Shown: positions 10,944-24,288, counted from the stretch's first letter. The stretch is 43,077 nt of DNA from Apostichopus californicus (GCA_020650975.1 JAIPMN010000678.1:2792-45868), one strand, 5' to 3'. Numbers and translations are program-made. The notes: generated from the letters alone by a model not told the origin.

Positions 10944-11453
10944 GCAAATTAGTATATTTGTGCCTGACAGAGGGTTTTGTTTACTTATTTAACAGTTTTT
11001 AAAGGGATTGCCTGTAAAAGATACAAAAATTGTCAATAACAATTCTAAGTTCATGTCATGACAAAACAATTTAAAAGGAATCTACAATACTTCTACCGTG
11101 GAAGAAAACACATATATACAACAGCACTATGCTGACCCTATTACAAATTAGTGTATGTGCCTGAAAGAGGCTTTGTTTACTAATTAAACAGTTTTTAAAG
11201 GGATTGCCCGTAAAAGATACAAAACTTGTCAATAATAATTCTAAGTTCATGTCATGACAAAACAATTTAAAAGGAATCTACAGTACTTCTGCCGTGGAAG
11301 AAATATCATATATACAACAGCACCATGCTGACCTTATTAGTGTATGTGCCTGACAGAGGCTTTGTTTACTAATTAAACAGTTTTTAAAGGGATTACCCAT
11401 AACAGAAACCAAAACTGTTGATAACAACAGCTCACCATGCTGACCTCAATGCA
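10944..11453. repeat. Tandem repeat, ~190-bp unit, ~2.6 copies
   Basis: The landmark TGCCTGA(C/A)AG occurs at 10961, 11158 and 11347, giving periods of 197 and 189. Each unit contains AACAGTTTTTAAAGGGATT. The first two also share TTCTAAGTTCATGTCATGAC and a CGTGGAAGAAA block. The third copy has lost the middle of the unit and rejoins at a GCTGACCTCA block. The high similarity between copies 1 and 2 suggests a fairly recent local duplication. Confidence 0.9.
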
Positions 11454-12731
11454 CAGGCCTCTCATTACACTGTACAGTATTACAGCCACAAGGTCATTTT
11501 AAATAGTGTCAACAATCTACTTCCCCCATCCCTCTCTAATTATCTTGTACAATTCACTGACCCACTTTCCAGGTGTCCTAGTACTTAATTGAATTAATGC
11601 CTCCATATGTTAAAAAAGAAAGGAAAACAGTTAACAATTAATGTAAATGCAAGTTGTTTACATTACTATTTGCTACCTACACAAAAAAACCTACTTCCCA
11701 AAGCAATGTACTTTGCTATGAGAAGAACCAAGTAGTACTGTAACGTCCAGTTTGCATTGATCACAACTCTCCTACAGAGAGACCAAAGCAGAACATCTCC
11801 ACAAATCCACTCAAGCATGTGGTAACACACACCGCATGACCTTCTTTGTCTCGAAAGCTCATTCATGGTGCGGTGTAGATCCACTGTTCAATTCTCACGA
11901 AGAAAAGGAATTGGCTCGGTGCCAAGAGCAAAGAAACATGCGCTGCTGACTTGAATACACTGTGAAGACACCAATTACGCACAGCAAATCTCGTAACAGC
12001 TCGTTGGCAAAGTTGGGGTCTCCAAACTTTTGCATGATTTGCATTTCTCACAGAGTGTGACACTTTCCGCCCGTGATGTGAACTTATGAACCCATCAACG
12101 ACGGATGAACAACATTTGATGGCAGCTTGCCAATACGGGTGAATGACCAACAAAACTAAATATACTTCCCCTTTGTTTCCTCAAATACACAGCACGCAAT
12201 GAGCAATGCAGTGTTTCTAAGACAAGGCTTAAAAATAGATGATGTCATCGACCCAAACTTATGACAAAATTCCAAGAAACAGATATTTTTTATAAATTTA
12301 AATCACTGTATGTAGGGTTTTTTCTAATTAAAAGAACAAATAGAAAAAAAACAGAAACATATTTGGAAAGTTAAACCTGAGTTCATTAACCTCCTACTGT
12401 AACTCACCACTGAATTAAATGGTAAACATTAGCTGAAAAGCTTTTAAAGCCATCAGTAACAAAATTCCCCTAAAAGTGCATGTCAACTTTTTTGTGTAGA
12501 GTTAGATTCCGCATGGTTTTTTGTCTGTAAATAGCACACTGTACGTCACAATGCTATCCATACGGTATGTTGGTACACTATCAAGCAGTTTTAGAATGTT
12601 TTTTTTTTTTCATCATGTAGTTCAAACTTTTATCGTAGTCTTAAAATAAACAGAATAATCTTCTGTGATGCCTCTTCTACTTGGCCGATAAAACATACTG
12701 GAAAATTTTAGGGTTAATCATTTCCCTTAAC
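11454..12731. other. Mostly non-coding; GC-richer block at 11660-12160
   Basis: The block at 11660-12160 has higher GC than its surroundings and several open minus-strand frames: 11863-12153, 11666-11884, and a 50-codon frame containing Gly-Asp-Pro-Asn-Phe-Ala-Asn-Glu. Their compositions differ, and none stands out as a protein. It could hold an exon, a conserved non-coding element or a decayed gene. A 12-base T run near 12600 and AT-rich DNA fill the rest. Confidence 0.4.
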
Positions 12732-12842
12732 CTGGAATGAACATGGAGTACAGATACCAACATTGCTGATGGGGGAGTGGGAGTAGGTCCCCGATCGAAA
12801 GTTTAGCGGCTGCAGTTCTGAACGGGACAGACTTCAGAGATG
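12732..12842 (-). CDS. Putative internal exon of minus-strand gene
   Basis: The preceding minus-strand DNA is pyrimidine-rich (CTTTTCTCTGCAACCCCCCT) and ends in AAAATAG, giving an acceptor at 12843. The exon is 111 nt and stays open in the phase left by the 13236-13889 exon. It begins Ala-Ser-Leu-Lys-Ser-Val-Pro-Phe-Arg and ends at CAG followed by GTTAAG, a usable but not ideal donor. Both ends are phase 1, so the exon could be included or skipped without shifting the frame. It reads as a moderately hydrophobic sequence with no motif I recognise. The opposite strand is also open here for some length, so strand assignment rests on splice phase. Confidence 0.38.
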
Positions 12843-13235
12843 CTATTTTGGGCACAGACCAGGGGGGTTGCAGAGAAAAGCTACCAAACAAATTTGTGGT
12901 GAAAGCTCTGAAATTTGAAAACTTTTTTAAAAACCATACCATTCCTAAAACTAACATGCTTCAGAAAGCCAGGAAGATGACAAAAGCTGGATTACACTAC
13001 GAGGGGACAATTTTTTTCCCCCGACATCATGTACGTGTGTATGCTTTTGAAATTTTCCCAAACCATTCTAAATACTTAATCAATGACAGGTCGTGCCACC
13101 GGTGAAAAAAAAGAATCTTCTGATCGCAGAAAACGCAAATACGAGAGGGCAGCCAGGGGGCCGATGAGACTTGTATATATTTTGAGTGCTTATTAATTAG
13201 GAAAACAATCTTGAAAATAAAGATGATTGCCTTAC

Positions 13236-13889
13236 CCTGATTGACTACGCGCTGACGCAGTCTTAGTTGGCTGACATCGGCCGGATCCTGAGAATGAGAA
13301 TCTCCAAATTGCAGTTGGATGCGAGTCTCGAAAAATACTGGTGTGGCAGGAGGCGTTTGGGTTCCTATAGAACTGAAAAAGCGTGGCGCGGATCCGTAGC
13401 CCGAGGACATTGGCGAAACCGCCTCCCAGGATCCCATGGGCGAAAAGCGTCTCATGATAGAGGAGGAGGAACAATGGGAAGGAGTCACAAAGCTACAACC
13501 AGGCGATAATGGACTTTGGCCCAAAGGCGACGGTATACTTATAGGGTCAGTACTGGTTGGACTACTGCTAGTTGCCCCCTGGGGTGATGAGGATTGCTGA
13601 GGGGGTTCAAATATATCCCCCTCCTCCTCCTCTTCCTCCTCCATCTCCTCCTCGGAGAGGATGATGTCTGAATCATCCGGTAAATACTCTATGTCCATTT
13701 CTTCTTCCTTCTGCATGCTTGTTTGCCTTTCACCGTTCCTCCCATAGATATCGACTACAACGCGCTGTGTCCACTTGCCTCTCGATGACGACGCCCTCCG
13801 CCGTGGTGAGAAGGGTGACCCAGAGGCTGTAATTGACTGTTTCGTGGTCACACAGATATCAACTTCATTCATAATACAACAGCATGAAT
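13236..13889 (-). CDS. Ser/Pro-rich acidic protein, large exon
   Basis: This is the strongest coding signal in the window. The minus-strand frame is open for over 300 codons (13953 to 13027), well beyond chance for this DNA. I bound the exon by an excellent acceptor (CTCTCTGTTTCTCATCTCTA followed by CCTGCACAG) and a donor CAGG|GTAAGG, giving 654 nt with phase 1 at both ends. The product has, in order: a basic Ser-rich part with Arg-Arg-Arg-Ala-Ser, a kinase-type phosphorylation motif; Met-Asp-Ile-Glu-Tyr-Leu-Pro-Asp-Asp leading into a run of glutamates; a Ser/Pro/Thr-rich part with many proline-directed sites; SPMSSGYGSAPRFFSS and GTQTPPATP; then a more ordered segment ending QLRLRQRVVNQ. It looks like the disordered, phosphorylated part of a signalling or cytoskeletal adaptor. 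I do not recognise the family. If translation starts here, the first in-frame ATG is at 13872-13870. Confidence 0.6.
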
Positions 13890-15383
13890 CTGTGCAGGTA
13901 GAGATGAGAAACAGAGAGTCGTGGGTGAGAACAACAGACAGGGTAAAATCCACTTCGTTTCAAAACAACAGTTGACAAGATAATCAAAGAACCTTGAGAG
14001 GGAATATCTGACCTATTTTTGCTTTTGTAAAGAGAAGACCCTACACAGACCTTGGAGATATTGATTGGTTTAAACACTATAATATACGGTTCACCAGTTC
14101 CTTGGATTATAAGTTACAACTGCTGCCAATTGTCTTTGTCCCACTTCTTCTTGGGGGGGGGGGGGGAGATTGGTGAATAAATTCTCCTTTGGGAGGGGTC
14201 CACTATATTAAGGAGGTAGGGCAAAGGTGGGGCACCCATGCATGAGATTTATGGTTGAGTTAATATCAATATTTGAGTCACATAGAAAACATTTAGTACT
14301 CAAGCAGGAAAGGGCTCTTGAACTCCCTTTTTCCCTACCCGAGTCATAAATATGTCGCAGCAAACTAACTATACGTAAAATTTCTATCATTTCAAGCTGC
14401 TTTGTTGTTCATCCATCTCCATGCAATGTCCAGGGTTTTCAAAAATCTTCTGCATTTATGGTAATGAACTTCACATGCTCCTCAGAAGTGTAAACAACTT
14501 ACATGTATAGAATAAAGGTAAGGAAAAAGACCTTCACCTCTGATGAAAAAGTAGATCACACAAATTGCAAATTCAAGTCTGGACATGTTTTTGCAGAATG
14601 AAAAGTGCAATTACAGAGGTTTCAAGTCAGTACAGAGAGGCCTATACGCTACTGTAACAGGCTATGCAGTATGAACAGACCATACGTATGCACACAGACT
14701 AGCTCAGAGATCAAGCCATTTGCAGTTTCTCAACTTTACCTTCATGCATTAACAAGGTCATTTGCCAAAGTGGGAACAATAATAACTTCCTGTATTGTTG
14801 TTTGTCTGTCAGCTAAATCATCCCTCTGAACTGTTGCCTGTGATTATATACTGTATGTCTGGATCAAAGTCTGCAGCAAAATGTGTGCTGAATCAATGGC
14901 AGCCTGCACAGCTTGAGTATTTTTAGATCTTTACGCTGGAGACTGGATCATGCAAACTTGACACAGGGGTATTGTTTACTATTCTGTACATATTTCACTG
15001 TCTGAAAGAAGCAAACCTGTTCAATAAGCTATTACCTTAAACCAAAGATACATGTGTGGTTGTGAAGAAGGACAACTCCAACATACCCCCCTCCCTCCCT
15101 CCCCCCTCCCACAGAGTTAAGACAAGTCTTGATAAATCCATTTGGGTGCAATCCTGATTTAAAAGTCACATCACAGGGCTGCCATTTTGTCAATTTGTGA
15201 TGTCATATTGCCGTCAGGAGGTGAAACACATAGTTGTTTACATATCTTAGACAGTGTATTGGAAGTATACAAGTAATGAGTAATTTCAGCACAAAGATGC
15301 TCGTCAGAACGCACAAGTGATGATGGTGGGGGACTAGAACATTTTAGAGTCTCGGAAGCAAAAATTACCTTAAAACTGACGAC
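13890..15383. other. Intron-like DNA, no other gene seen
   Basis: This lies in the large intron of the minus-strand model. It contains a 14-base G tract at 14153-14166 and a C/T-rich patch at about 15086-15112. Reading frames are short. Confidence 0.55.
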
Positions 15384-15434
15384 ATGTCTTTGTTAGCTAG
15401 ACAGGATGAAAACAGACTAGACGAAAATGCTGAA
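15384..15434 (+). CDS. Weak first-exon candidate
   Basis: An ATG at 15384 opens 17 codons reading MSLLARQDENRLDENAE, which end exactly at a GTAAGC donor (phase 0). An in-frame stop lies 13 codons upstream, fitting a first exon. The hydrophilic, acidic composition looks natural, but there is no clear promoter and the frame stays open past the donor. It is listed mainly because it shares phase 0 with the candidates ending at 9978 and 18981, as alternative first exons of one gene would. Confidence 0.17.
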
Positions 15435-18400
15435 GTAAGCTGTTGGGGTGTTCTGTGGAAAATGGATTGCCAGATTTCTTTAGGACTAAGTTTTCTACGA
15501 AAATTGGTCAGCTACAAATAGATTCAAAGCAAACATTCCATACTATCCCTTGTACTGATAATGCTCGCTACATACAAGAGGTTTGAAAGCCTTAAAAATT
15601 GAAAAAAAAAGAAAAGAAAAAAAAAGCCTTACAAGAACCCCAAAACCCCGCATGATTCCTCAATTCACTCTTAAATGACCTTTCCAAGCTGACTAAGTAC
15701 TGTGATTTAAGGCATCATGGATAGGATATTTCAATTCATAATTTCTGCAATCATACACAATGTAATCAAATATGTTGAGTCATAACGACAGTACATACAA
15801 ACATTTCGTGCCATATACCACATTCCTTATACATACAGTATACAGTATCACTACATATATTACTCAAATCCGCATGAATAATTTAACCTTGTCTTTCCTA
15901 AAATATGATAATATTCTCAAACAAGAGAAGTGAATTATCCCTTTGTTATGCATGACGAATTCCTCACGTTTATTTACCAAAGGAGTCTATTCACCCGTGG
16001 TACATATATATATATCTACAAATTAACTACACCGCAGTCCCATAAACACTTTTAAATAGCTGCAACGTATGTACTGTTGCCTGTTGTTTTAGTTAAGATA
16101 TATTATTACTCAGAAACAAACTATGCCTACATGTTACTTTACCAGGTGTGATATACTTTTATCACTGATCAAATTCCAAAACCTATGTACAGCAGTTGTT
16201 GTATAAATTGCCAGAAAATCAAACATTCTACACATTCCTGCCCTCTGTTATCAACATTCATCAATGACACAGATGTAGTAACGGGCGGCGGCATTAGCTT
16301 TAATTACCTTCCGTTCAAACGTGACTGTCGTCCCACAATGTCGTTTGCAAGACTATGTTGGATGGCAACACAGTACAGTACGCATGCAGTAACAGTATGA
16401 ATGACAACAGTGAATGACATCAGGTATGACACATGAATATAGTGTGTACATTCAAACCTAAACAGTTAGTAAACCTATCTGCACAGAGCTATGACTCTTC
16501 GTTAGTACAGACTAACGTTGACTAGTACATTGCAGGTATATTAAATATTAAATATTAAAAATTATGGTGATGATCTGTTATGACCTCATTCATTGGCAAC
16601 AAAAGAAAGTGGATGTAAATTATTCATGCAAAGCTAATATTACAAATAAAAGAAGAAAAAGTAATACAATAAACTGAACTAAATATTAACAAGAATATCG
16701 AGTGCAGTGTGTACAAGTATAGTTTGAAGTTCAAGGACATCGAAGCACAAGTTCATCGCCATCGATAAAATTTACCGTAAATAAAAGGTAAAAAAAGCTG
16801 GGATGACTCTTTCCTGATTAGATTTTAGAAAGACAGGACATTGCTTGTTTGCTCCAAGCTTTAAGAATCAGAAGGGTGGTCATGAGGGGAATGCCCGTAG
16901 TCAGCCAAGATAGGTGAATAGAAATCTACAAATAAGCCGTTCTTACATGATATATCAGTGTTAACAGTTTCCTCTTTGATTTGGTCATAAAATAAACCTG
17001 TACGAGTGTGTACTGATGTACCTTGTGGCCAGTTAGTTGTACGAACTGTGTGCTGTGGCTTAGAAAGTTGCCAGAAGTCAAAAGTACAATTATTTGAAAT
17101 AAAATATTTAGTCCTTGAAATTTGAGGCTATGTATCTACCCCCCCAAAAAAGCATGATTTTCTGTACCTATCATAATTACAGCATAACTGGTTTTCATCT
17201 GAAAATACAATTGATCTGCTTCCATAACTCACTACAGTAACCGATATGTGGTGAAATTTAGGAAATTGCCAACGGGAACTTGTTTTTATCTAGTACCGTT
17301 TGTTAAAGCACTTGCACATTTTAGCAAACTGTGGCTAAATTCTAGGCCGTTATTTCAATTTTTAAGTCTTTTTTGGGTTGTTCTTGCTTCGCAAAAACCA
17401 AGAATAAATAGTGTTCACAATTCTAACTTTTGTGTTGATCAAAGGCAATGTCCAGCTTCTTGAGTCATAAACAGCTTATAATCTTTTAGAAACTTAGGTC
17501 AAACATAGTGTGAGGACATCCGTGTCCTGAGATTCAGAGTTATATTAAACCTGATGTTCCCTATAATTGTTCATGTGTAAGTGATGTTGACACAAGCCCC
17601 ACCATGTAGAGGTTACGGTAGTTTCTTGTTTTGGGCGTGTAGGTTCCTTGCTTTTTCTTTATCGCCCAAATATTAGTTAATATTTTATATCTATTCACCA
17701 GATCAAAAAATGAAACTTCAATCCGACTAAGCTATTGCATCTCAACAAACAGTGCATTTGGAAATCATGACAACGTAGTGTTTGAGAAAACAAATGTGTC
17801 ACTTTTATGCTACTCTCATGTTACATTCAAAACATGACAAATATGTAGATTACATATCTCTCAATATTAACAAAACCATAGAAGGAAATGATTTGCCAAT
17901 CAAGCAGTATATAAAATAACCTTTTCAATGTAAGTGATTAGTCACATGTATGATGATGAATGATTACAGCTCATCACATGAAAATCAGAAAGCTTGTCAA
18001 ATATTAAACCATGAAAAAATTTCAAATCATCCATATCAAAATGGATACCTATATGTCCAAAGATGAGTCATGTTGAGTGCAGATTGCACCAGTGGGCTGC
18101 TAGATTAGTCAATTAACTAACAAACTAAAACATACTTAAAAACAAACTTCAAAGCGCATGTCAATGACCACATTAACATATAGCTCATTAAATCTTGGCT
18201 GTTTTGTTTTCCACACTAAGAATACATAACAGGAAGCTAATTACTGTGAATAATTCAACACCCTACCCCACCCATCATATCTCCCGCCCCCCCCTCAAGT
18301 TTCTCGGCTTTTAACATATAATTTCTGTTTTTCTATTAATCAGCTTCTTCCTTCCCCAAGAAACTTTAGACCAACAGACAGACAATGAGTATTCTTGCTG

Positions 18401-18818
18401 CTTGTTGATTTTTACATTCATGCCAAAACATACTTATAAGTGAATATTGAGCAAAACAGTGTAATGTTATTCATGAGGTACTATAGCTGATTCCCTTTAA
18501 ATGTGCAGGGTTTTATGGGATAGTTGGTCTTGTTATGTTAATTTGTATTTCTTGCCTCTTCAAGGGAGGAAACTTAACTATTGGATGCTGTTTGATGCAA
18601 CAATCCCGTAACTGTGGGGATCTCCAGCATTGGCCTATTATCAAGGGAGGACGATATCATATCCTTGCTAGTTCCTTGAGAGAAACTTGACAAGGTGCTG
18701 TAACTGAAATCACCGATAACTCTTAAAACTGAGAAATCTCTGGCGGACAGTTCTGTGTAAGTACCTGCACATTCACTACTTCAGACATAGTGCTCATTGC
18801 TAGCACATTTTAGCATCA
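15435..18818. other. Intron-like DNA, no gene seen
   Basis: AT-rich, with a short tandem TATTAAA patch near 16540-16560 and several TACAGTA words. A GTAAGT site at 18758 on the plus strand follows GGACAGTTCTGT and could end a non-coding 5' exon, but no start of such an exon can be fixed. Confidence 0.55.
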
Positions 18819-18945
18819 TTTGGCGGCTTCGTACACGTCTGCTCGTTAACCAATCAGAAAGCTCCTTTCTGGTAGTTTCAATCACGTCCGCTAAATTGAG
18901 TTTACAGCCTTTGAGCGGCAGCAAAATTGTATCCGAGTCTCCAAA
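18819..18945 (+). promoter_or_regulatory. Promoter-like region with E2F-like and CCAAT motifs
   Basis: TTTGGCGG (18819-18826) resembles an E2F site. AACCAATCAG contains a good NF-Y CCAAT box at 18850-18854. Both lie 90-130 bases upstream of an ATG with a purine at -3 and a splice donor close behind. The segment is richer in CpG than its neighbours. No TATA box is seen, which is common for E2F/NF-Y promoters. Confidence 0.35.
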
Positions 18946-18981
18946 ATGGAATATACCGGACTTATACCTGCAACTCTTCTC
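18946..18981 (+). CDS. Putative first coding exon, 12 codons
   Basis: ATG at 18946 in the context CCAAAATGG opens MEYTGLIPATLL and runs straight into a GTGAGT donor at 18982, ending in phase 0. The upstream CCAAT and E2F-like motifs support a start of transcription nearby. Phase 0 is compatible with a candidate exon at 24811-24907. Twelve codons cannot identify a protein. It would be transcribed opposite to the minus-strand gene model whose intron it occupies. Confidence 0.33.
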
Positions 18982-21900
18982 GTGAGTAATGCAGACGAGA
19001 TCACTTTAAAAATATCTTCACAACTAGCACATGTATAGATTGAGATACGTTACAGCGCTATACAAAATCTATGCAGATCTGTAAACAGGATTAGATCGAC
19101 TTGCATTACTACACAGAGCCATCTCTATGGCACTGTTACAACCGATATTACCAGCGCCTAGCTCTGCGGAGATGTTGAAGATCACCATAACAGACCAAAT
19201 GCAAACATGTTGCTTTATAAATGCATTCTGTTTGGATTACCACCAACAGTTTCTTGTTTGTAACTAAAGATTGCAGTAAACAAAAACTTTGGGGGCAAGG
19301 AAGACCGGTACAGTACACCACAGAGACTGTCTGAAGGCCCGGATCAAATTTTTGAAACCTGATTCGCGGCCAGACTTTGTTATGACTGCAAACTATGGTT
19401 CTTTCAGACAGGTGATATCAAATTTAAATCCTGATCCTCCATTGTGATGAGCCCTGTTTGTTGGAAGGATAACAGGATGCACGGTGTTGTTTTTACTGCT
19501 CCCATCTTGCAAGTGAATATGACAAAGTGTATTGACATCGATTGTTGTAGGGAGAGTTGTTATGACTAGACAGTATGTTTCTGGGGACCAAATTCATCCA
19601 TCACCAGATTCCAACATTTCCTGTTTCATACTGCAAACCTGCCATTAAATAACATTGTCCAGTACCTCCCATCACAAGATGCAATGCAATATGGTTGGAT
19701 TGCTATTCAAGTCAACATGATGATGTACAGTATAGCACTGTTTTTTTTAAAATATTTACACAGGAACTATAATATTTTTTTTCAAATGAGAGATGATACA
19801 GAGCCTTCTAATCTGTTTCACACGAGTCGAATACTAAATTATTTCCTGGCTTCTTAGAATAAAACTGGTGCATAATGGAGGAATCTATAGATTCATCAGA
19901 AACTGATTTATGAAAGTAGCTAAATTTGTTGATAGTGACTGCACGACAAAATGTTGTCTGGACAAAATAGTTGGTTTTCCTACAGGAGGCTATTACAGAT
20001 GGTGTTAGAGAGTGCATTCCCCTTACTATACTCCAGCAACTTTCTACAGTTCTCTGGCCCCTTGAATGACATGGTAGGTTACTTTTGACCGTCTCGCGAG
20101 AATGAATTCCCCACGAACCCACTGGACATGACTGAATCTTAAGTACTGTACCGTTCAGTTATGATAAACACTGAGATACAACATGAAATTACTGCACAAA
20201 TTACTGAAATATAGGTACAGTACTCCTTAAATTAAAAAATATTAATATTCGACATGTTAGCTTCCACCCTTCCCTACTTCCCACTGAAAGGAATCAAATA
20301 TTATATTGCTAAAAGTTTCCTAGATTATCAAACTGTACCAATAATAAATCACTAATTTACCGACCCCTGTTGGTGCAAACAGGTGGAGTGGGATCAAACT
20401 GAGAGATTTTTTATTTTCTATTTTACAGGTTTTGGTAAATAGTCAGAGATTGATATTTAACCAAAAACAGATAAGCTGTTTAAAAATAAGCCCACATGAA
20501 CTATATATGATTGGATGATGCCGACCGCTAACCGGTGTAACAGCAGCTATAGTGTAGGCCATAGATTTTGATTCCTACAACCATACAGTAACACAGAATA
20601 AGATATTTTTACATGGTAGGGACTAAAGTTTTAGAGTTGATAATTAGCTTATATCGTATAAAACTGTGAAAACACTACAATCCTGTTTACAAAGGCTGCT
20701 AAGCACCTTTTCAAACGATTATGTACGTAGCATACTAACACGGCCCACTTGCACGGCTTATTACGATATATCCTTTACGAGACCAAATGAAAATCTCGTG
20801 CATGGTTTATAATACAAAAAACTCACCCCATAAAATCCATGTACAGCATAAACCAACAGTTGGAGCGAATTTAAAGAGCAAGAAAAGAAAAAAGTTCAAC
20901 TATACTCAAACAAGTTTATGTAGACCCTCTGGTTACTACGATGTGCCACACGCTGGAATGGTAGCAGAGTTAATACTACTGTAGTATAGAGAAAAGTAAG
21001 TGATCACAGTATACACCGTCCAATAATGTAAGGTTGAATGACCAAGAGAGTACATATATATTTAGCAGTTAAATCGAGAAAGTACCTCACAGATTGGTAC
21101 TGCCAGATACAATGCAGAAATGCCCGGTATTCAACTCTCCTGCAAGTGCCACAAATAAACTGTTTAACCAACAAAAGATCCTTCTTTATATCTCTTACTT
21201 TTGTTCAGAGTAAATCTTCTAACCAACGACCTTTAGAACACCTTCCACCAGTGAAAAGGAATAGAACACACTAGCACTGTACTTCCCCAAAATCTCAACA
21301 ATGAACTGATTTTCCAGCTTGCAAAGGCCGGTTGGTTGATCTGTGTTGCAAAGAATTTCCTGTGCTAATACATGGCCTGAGCCAAGTAGCACCCTTTGTA
21401 CCTGTGATATATACTTACCACATAACACTGATGACAAACAGCAGGTATATATGCATATTCATATCACCAATCCACCAATCACACAAGAGCAAAGTTACTA
21501 CAGTTCATTGATTCTTCTGAATCGGAGCCAAGTTAAGTGTTTTGATGTTTTTATTCTGGGCAATGCAAGTTCGATGTGTGTATCTTTAACCGCTTTGTTT
21601 CCAATTTTGAAATAATTGTTCGTGAGATGTGACTTCAAAACAACTGAGTGAAAACAAATCCGAAGTGGTACTCCCTGAAATTATTGCCTTTTTTGTCCCT
21701 CCTCGTCTTGGCTTCACTTCAAAGTTTCAAAGGTAAAAAACTATGTCAATTCATAAGTGTGTTATAGTGATTGAAAGGCAAAATGAGGAACTTTCAGATA
21801 TATGAATGGACAAATAAATCATGTGACTTCCAACTGAATGAAATGTTCCGCCAGCACGTTTTACAAGTTTCAGCTGATGGGGGAAACGCGCTGAGTCACT

Positions 21901-24269
21901 GCGGTGAACTTTTGAACTTATACCAGTTAGGTGTGAGCTCTTTCTCTTGCATATACCTGGCAAAATATTAGTGGAATATTATAAAATTATCGCTCCAGGC
22001 GGTTAATTTGATGAATGAAATGTGAGAACAGTAGAGTGATGCATTGGAGAGCTTTGTCCCAGGAGATATTGATTATAATTATTATTATTATGAGTTTGGG
22101 GTTGAATCTCAAGACCAAAGGCCCCCTTCCTGGAAAAAGGTATGGGGCTTGGGGGGGGGGGAACTGATTTCAGTTTTATACCATCAATCTTCAAAAGGTA
22201 ACATATGCATAATTGGCGAAGAAGAGTGATGTGCACAACCAACAGGCTGAAAACGTGACTTATAAGGTGGAATAATTTATGTAAAATCTCCCGGAAGGAG
22301 ACAAAATATCCACGTTAGATGACTGCTCTATTAATTGGTTCCAAGCCAATTATAAGACAGCAAGCAAACCTTTCAACAAAGTGTGCAGGTGATGTGAAAT
22401 TAAGGAAAGGTTTCTCCTTTAAACAGTGATATTTTTGCAGCTTTCTTCGTTAAGCTAATTATAAAAATAAAGTAAAGAATAAGATGCTATTCAAATGAAG
22501 ATTCTTATTTTTGTGATGTTCTTAAATAAAAGAATTAGAAAAATTCTAATACAGTACTTTGATTCCAGGGATGCCTTGCTTGTGTGGTTTGGTATGAAGG
22601 CTAGAATTACCAAAATTTATCATATGGAGGATGATACACAACACATGATATATGCATAATTGATACTACAACAAAATTTCATTTTATCAGTTCTCCCCAC
22701 CCCCCCCCCCCAAAAAAAATCCGGATATTATGGAAGACTAAAACATCTCTATAAATCCAGATATATTTGCCAAGAAATTAAAAAGCCTAACATGATTTCC
22801 CCATGTTTGTTATTTAAGTATTGTTGTAGTTGTAATTATGGCAAATTATTATTATTGATCTTAAGAACAAGACACATGAAAAAGGAATATTTAGGTCAGG
22901 ATTTAAATCTGTCACATCAAACTTATTATTTACAGTTTAACTGACTCAGGCTTTTTTAATAGCATAATTTGCACATTAATAACTACTTGTTTCGGTTTCC
23001 TCTATCTTCAATACAACTCTCCCATGTCAAATGACAATAATTATTTAACAACTTTTTTTTACTCTAAATTTATCTTTGAAAACGCTCTTTTCATTTCAAA
23101 AACAAATGAATACACCCCCAACCCCCTCCCCTTGGAGGTGGTTACACTGGCAATTAGCGGAACTTTACATGACTAGTTGTATTACATAGTTGCACGTCTA
23201 ACTTTTTCACAACTGTAAAGCACAATCAGCAATTCCCATGTTTAAGAAGAAAACGCAAGCAAATTTTGAAGGATTAGAAAAAAAAGAGTGACTCAGCATT
23301 TTCCCGTAATTAGTACGATACGAGGAACACAATACAGAAGAAAAGGGAGAACTAAAGAAAGAAAGGAAAGAGAAACGACTTCGGCGAATGTTTGTTAGAA
23401 AATGATGAAAATTCTGCAATAGAAAGTAAAACTTTGCTCTAACAATGGAACTGGTGAGGAAATAGCAACTTTGAAAAACAAATACTTTGAAAACTGAAAG
23501 CAACATGAAGAAGGAAAATATTGTTGAATAACTGTTTGTTTTAGAAACCTATTTATAGTGTTCAAACAAACCAGAACCAGAAAAGACAACACTCACTCAC
23601 TGTAATGCCAATATGTTTGTTCACGGAATGATCGACCTAAGAGTAAAGCATATATCAATACATTTTATATCTCGGGGAAATAATTTATGCGAGTATTGCA
23701 TCGCAGAGTGCAATGCAAAAAGGTCAAACCGCTATACGATACAGCGTTTTTTTTCCACAGATACCATATTATTTAATAGGCAACAATATTCAGAGACTAC
23801 TGCTACCCAAAATTTGAACACTCTTATATATTCCCTGCATCTGTCTGTTATCTCCAACAGGCATACTCTAAGATACATGAATGGATATAGATTAAAATAA
23901 CTTTACACCTCAATGTTCAATATGACATTCTACATATCCTTGTCAACCACAAAGATGCCCTAACCAAAAGAAAGATAACCTTCCATGCAATAAACATCCT
24001 ATCAAAATTCACTCTGAAAAGCAGTTCAGCTTTCCACCTCAAATGTTGGTCGATTTTGTCATAGTCATGTCGAAAATGCTAGAGTGCCACACAGAAAGGT
24101 TTTTCCAACAGCCTGACAGTTTGTGTAGAAGAACCCCAAACACAGATCCTGATTGGCAATGCCTATCAAATTATTTGGCTCACTGCCAAGAATACAGTCA
24201 ATGGGTTCTCCCAGTAACAGCTGATCCTTGGGTGACACAATAACAAATACTATGGAGTGAAGGTCATGC
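18982..24269. other. Long stretch without a convincing exon
   Basis: Poly-G at 22151-22161 and poly-C at 22700-22711, an ATT repeat near 22075-22090, and many short frames. Possible but unsupported exon pieces include a plus-strand acceptor TGATTTTCCAG at about 21316 followed by 16 open codons, and a minus-strand open frame at 19808-20122. None has matching signals at both ends. A low-complexity CT/GA-rich block lies around 23330-23370. Confidence 0.5.
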
Positions 24270-24288
24270 GTGTGTGTGTGTGTGTGTG
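24270..24288. repeat. (TG)n microsatellite
   Basis: An uninterrupted alternating GT run. It is followed about 90 bases later by GTGTGTGCGTGCGCGTGCG (24380-24398), another alternating purine-pyrimidine stretch able to adopt Z-DNA. Confidence 0.95.

Noticed and set aside
13027..13235. Continuation of the large minus-strand frame past the GTAAGG donor
   Set aside because: Composition changes sharply from Ser/Pro-rich to hydrophobic and aromatic after the donor, as expected for read-through into an intron.
13267..13975. Plus-strand and alternate-frame open frames over the large exon
   Set aside because: These are shadows of the GC-richer coding exon on the minus strand. They lack independent signals.
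19808..20122. 104-codon minus-strand frame
   Set aside because: No splice signals in the right phase for the minus-strand gene and no motif.
21219..21437. Minus-strand frame that reads fairly protein-like
   Set aside because: It has no ATG at its start and no usable acceptor/donor pair, and a GTAAGT donor falls near its beginning, which contradicts an exon there.
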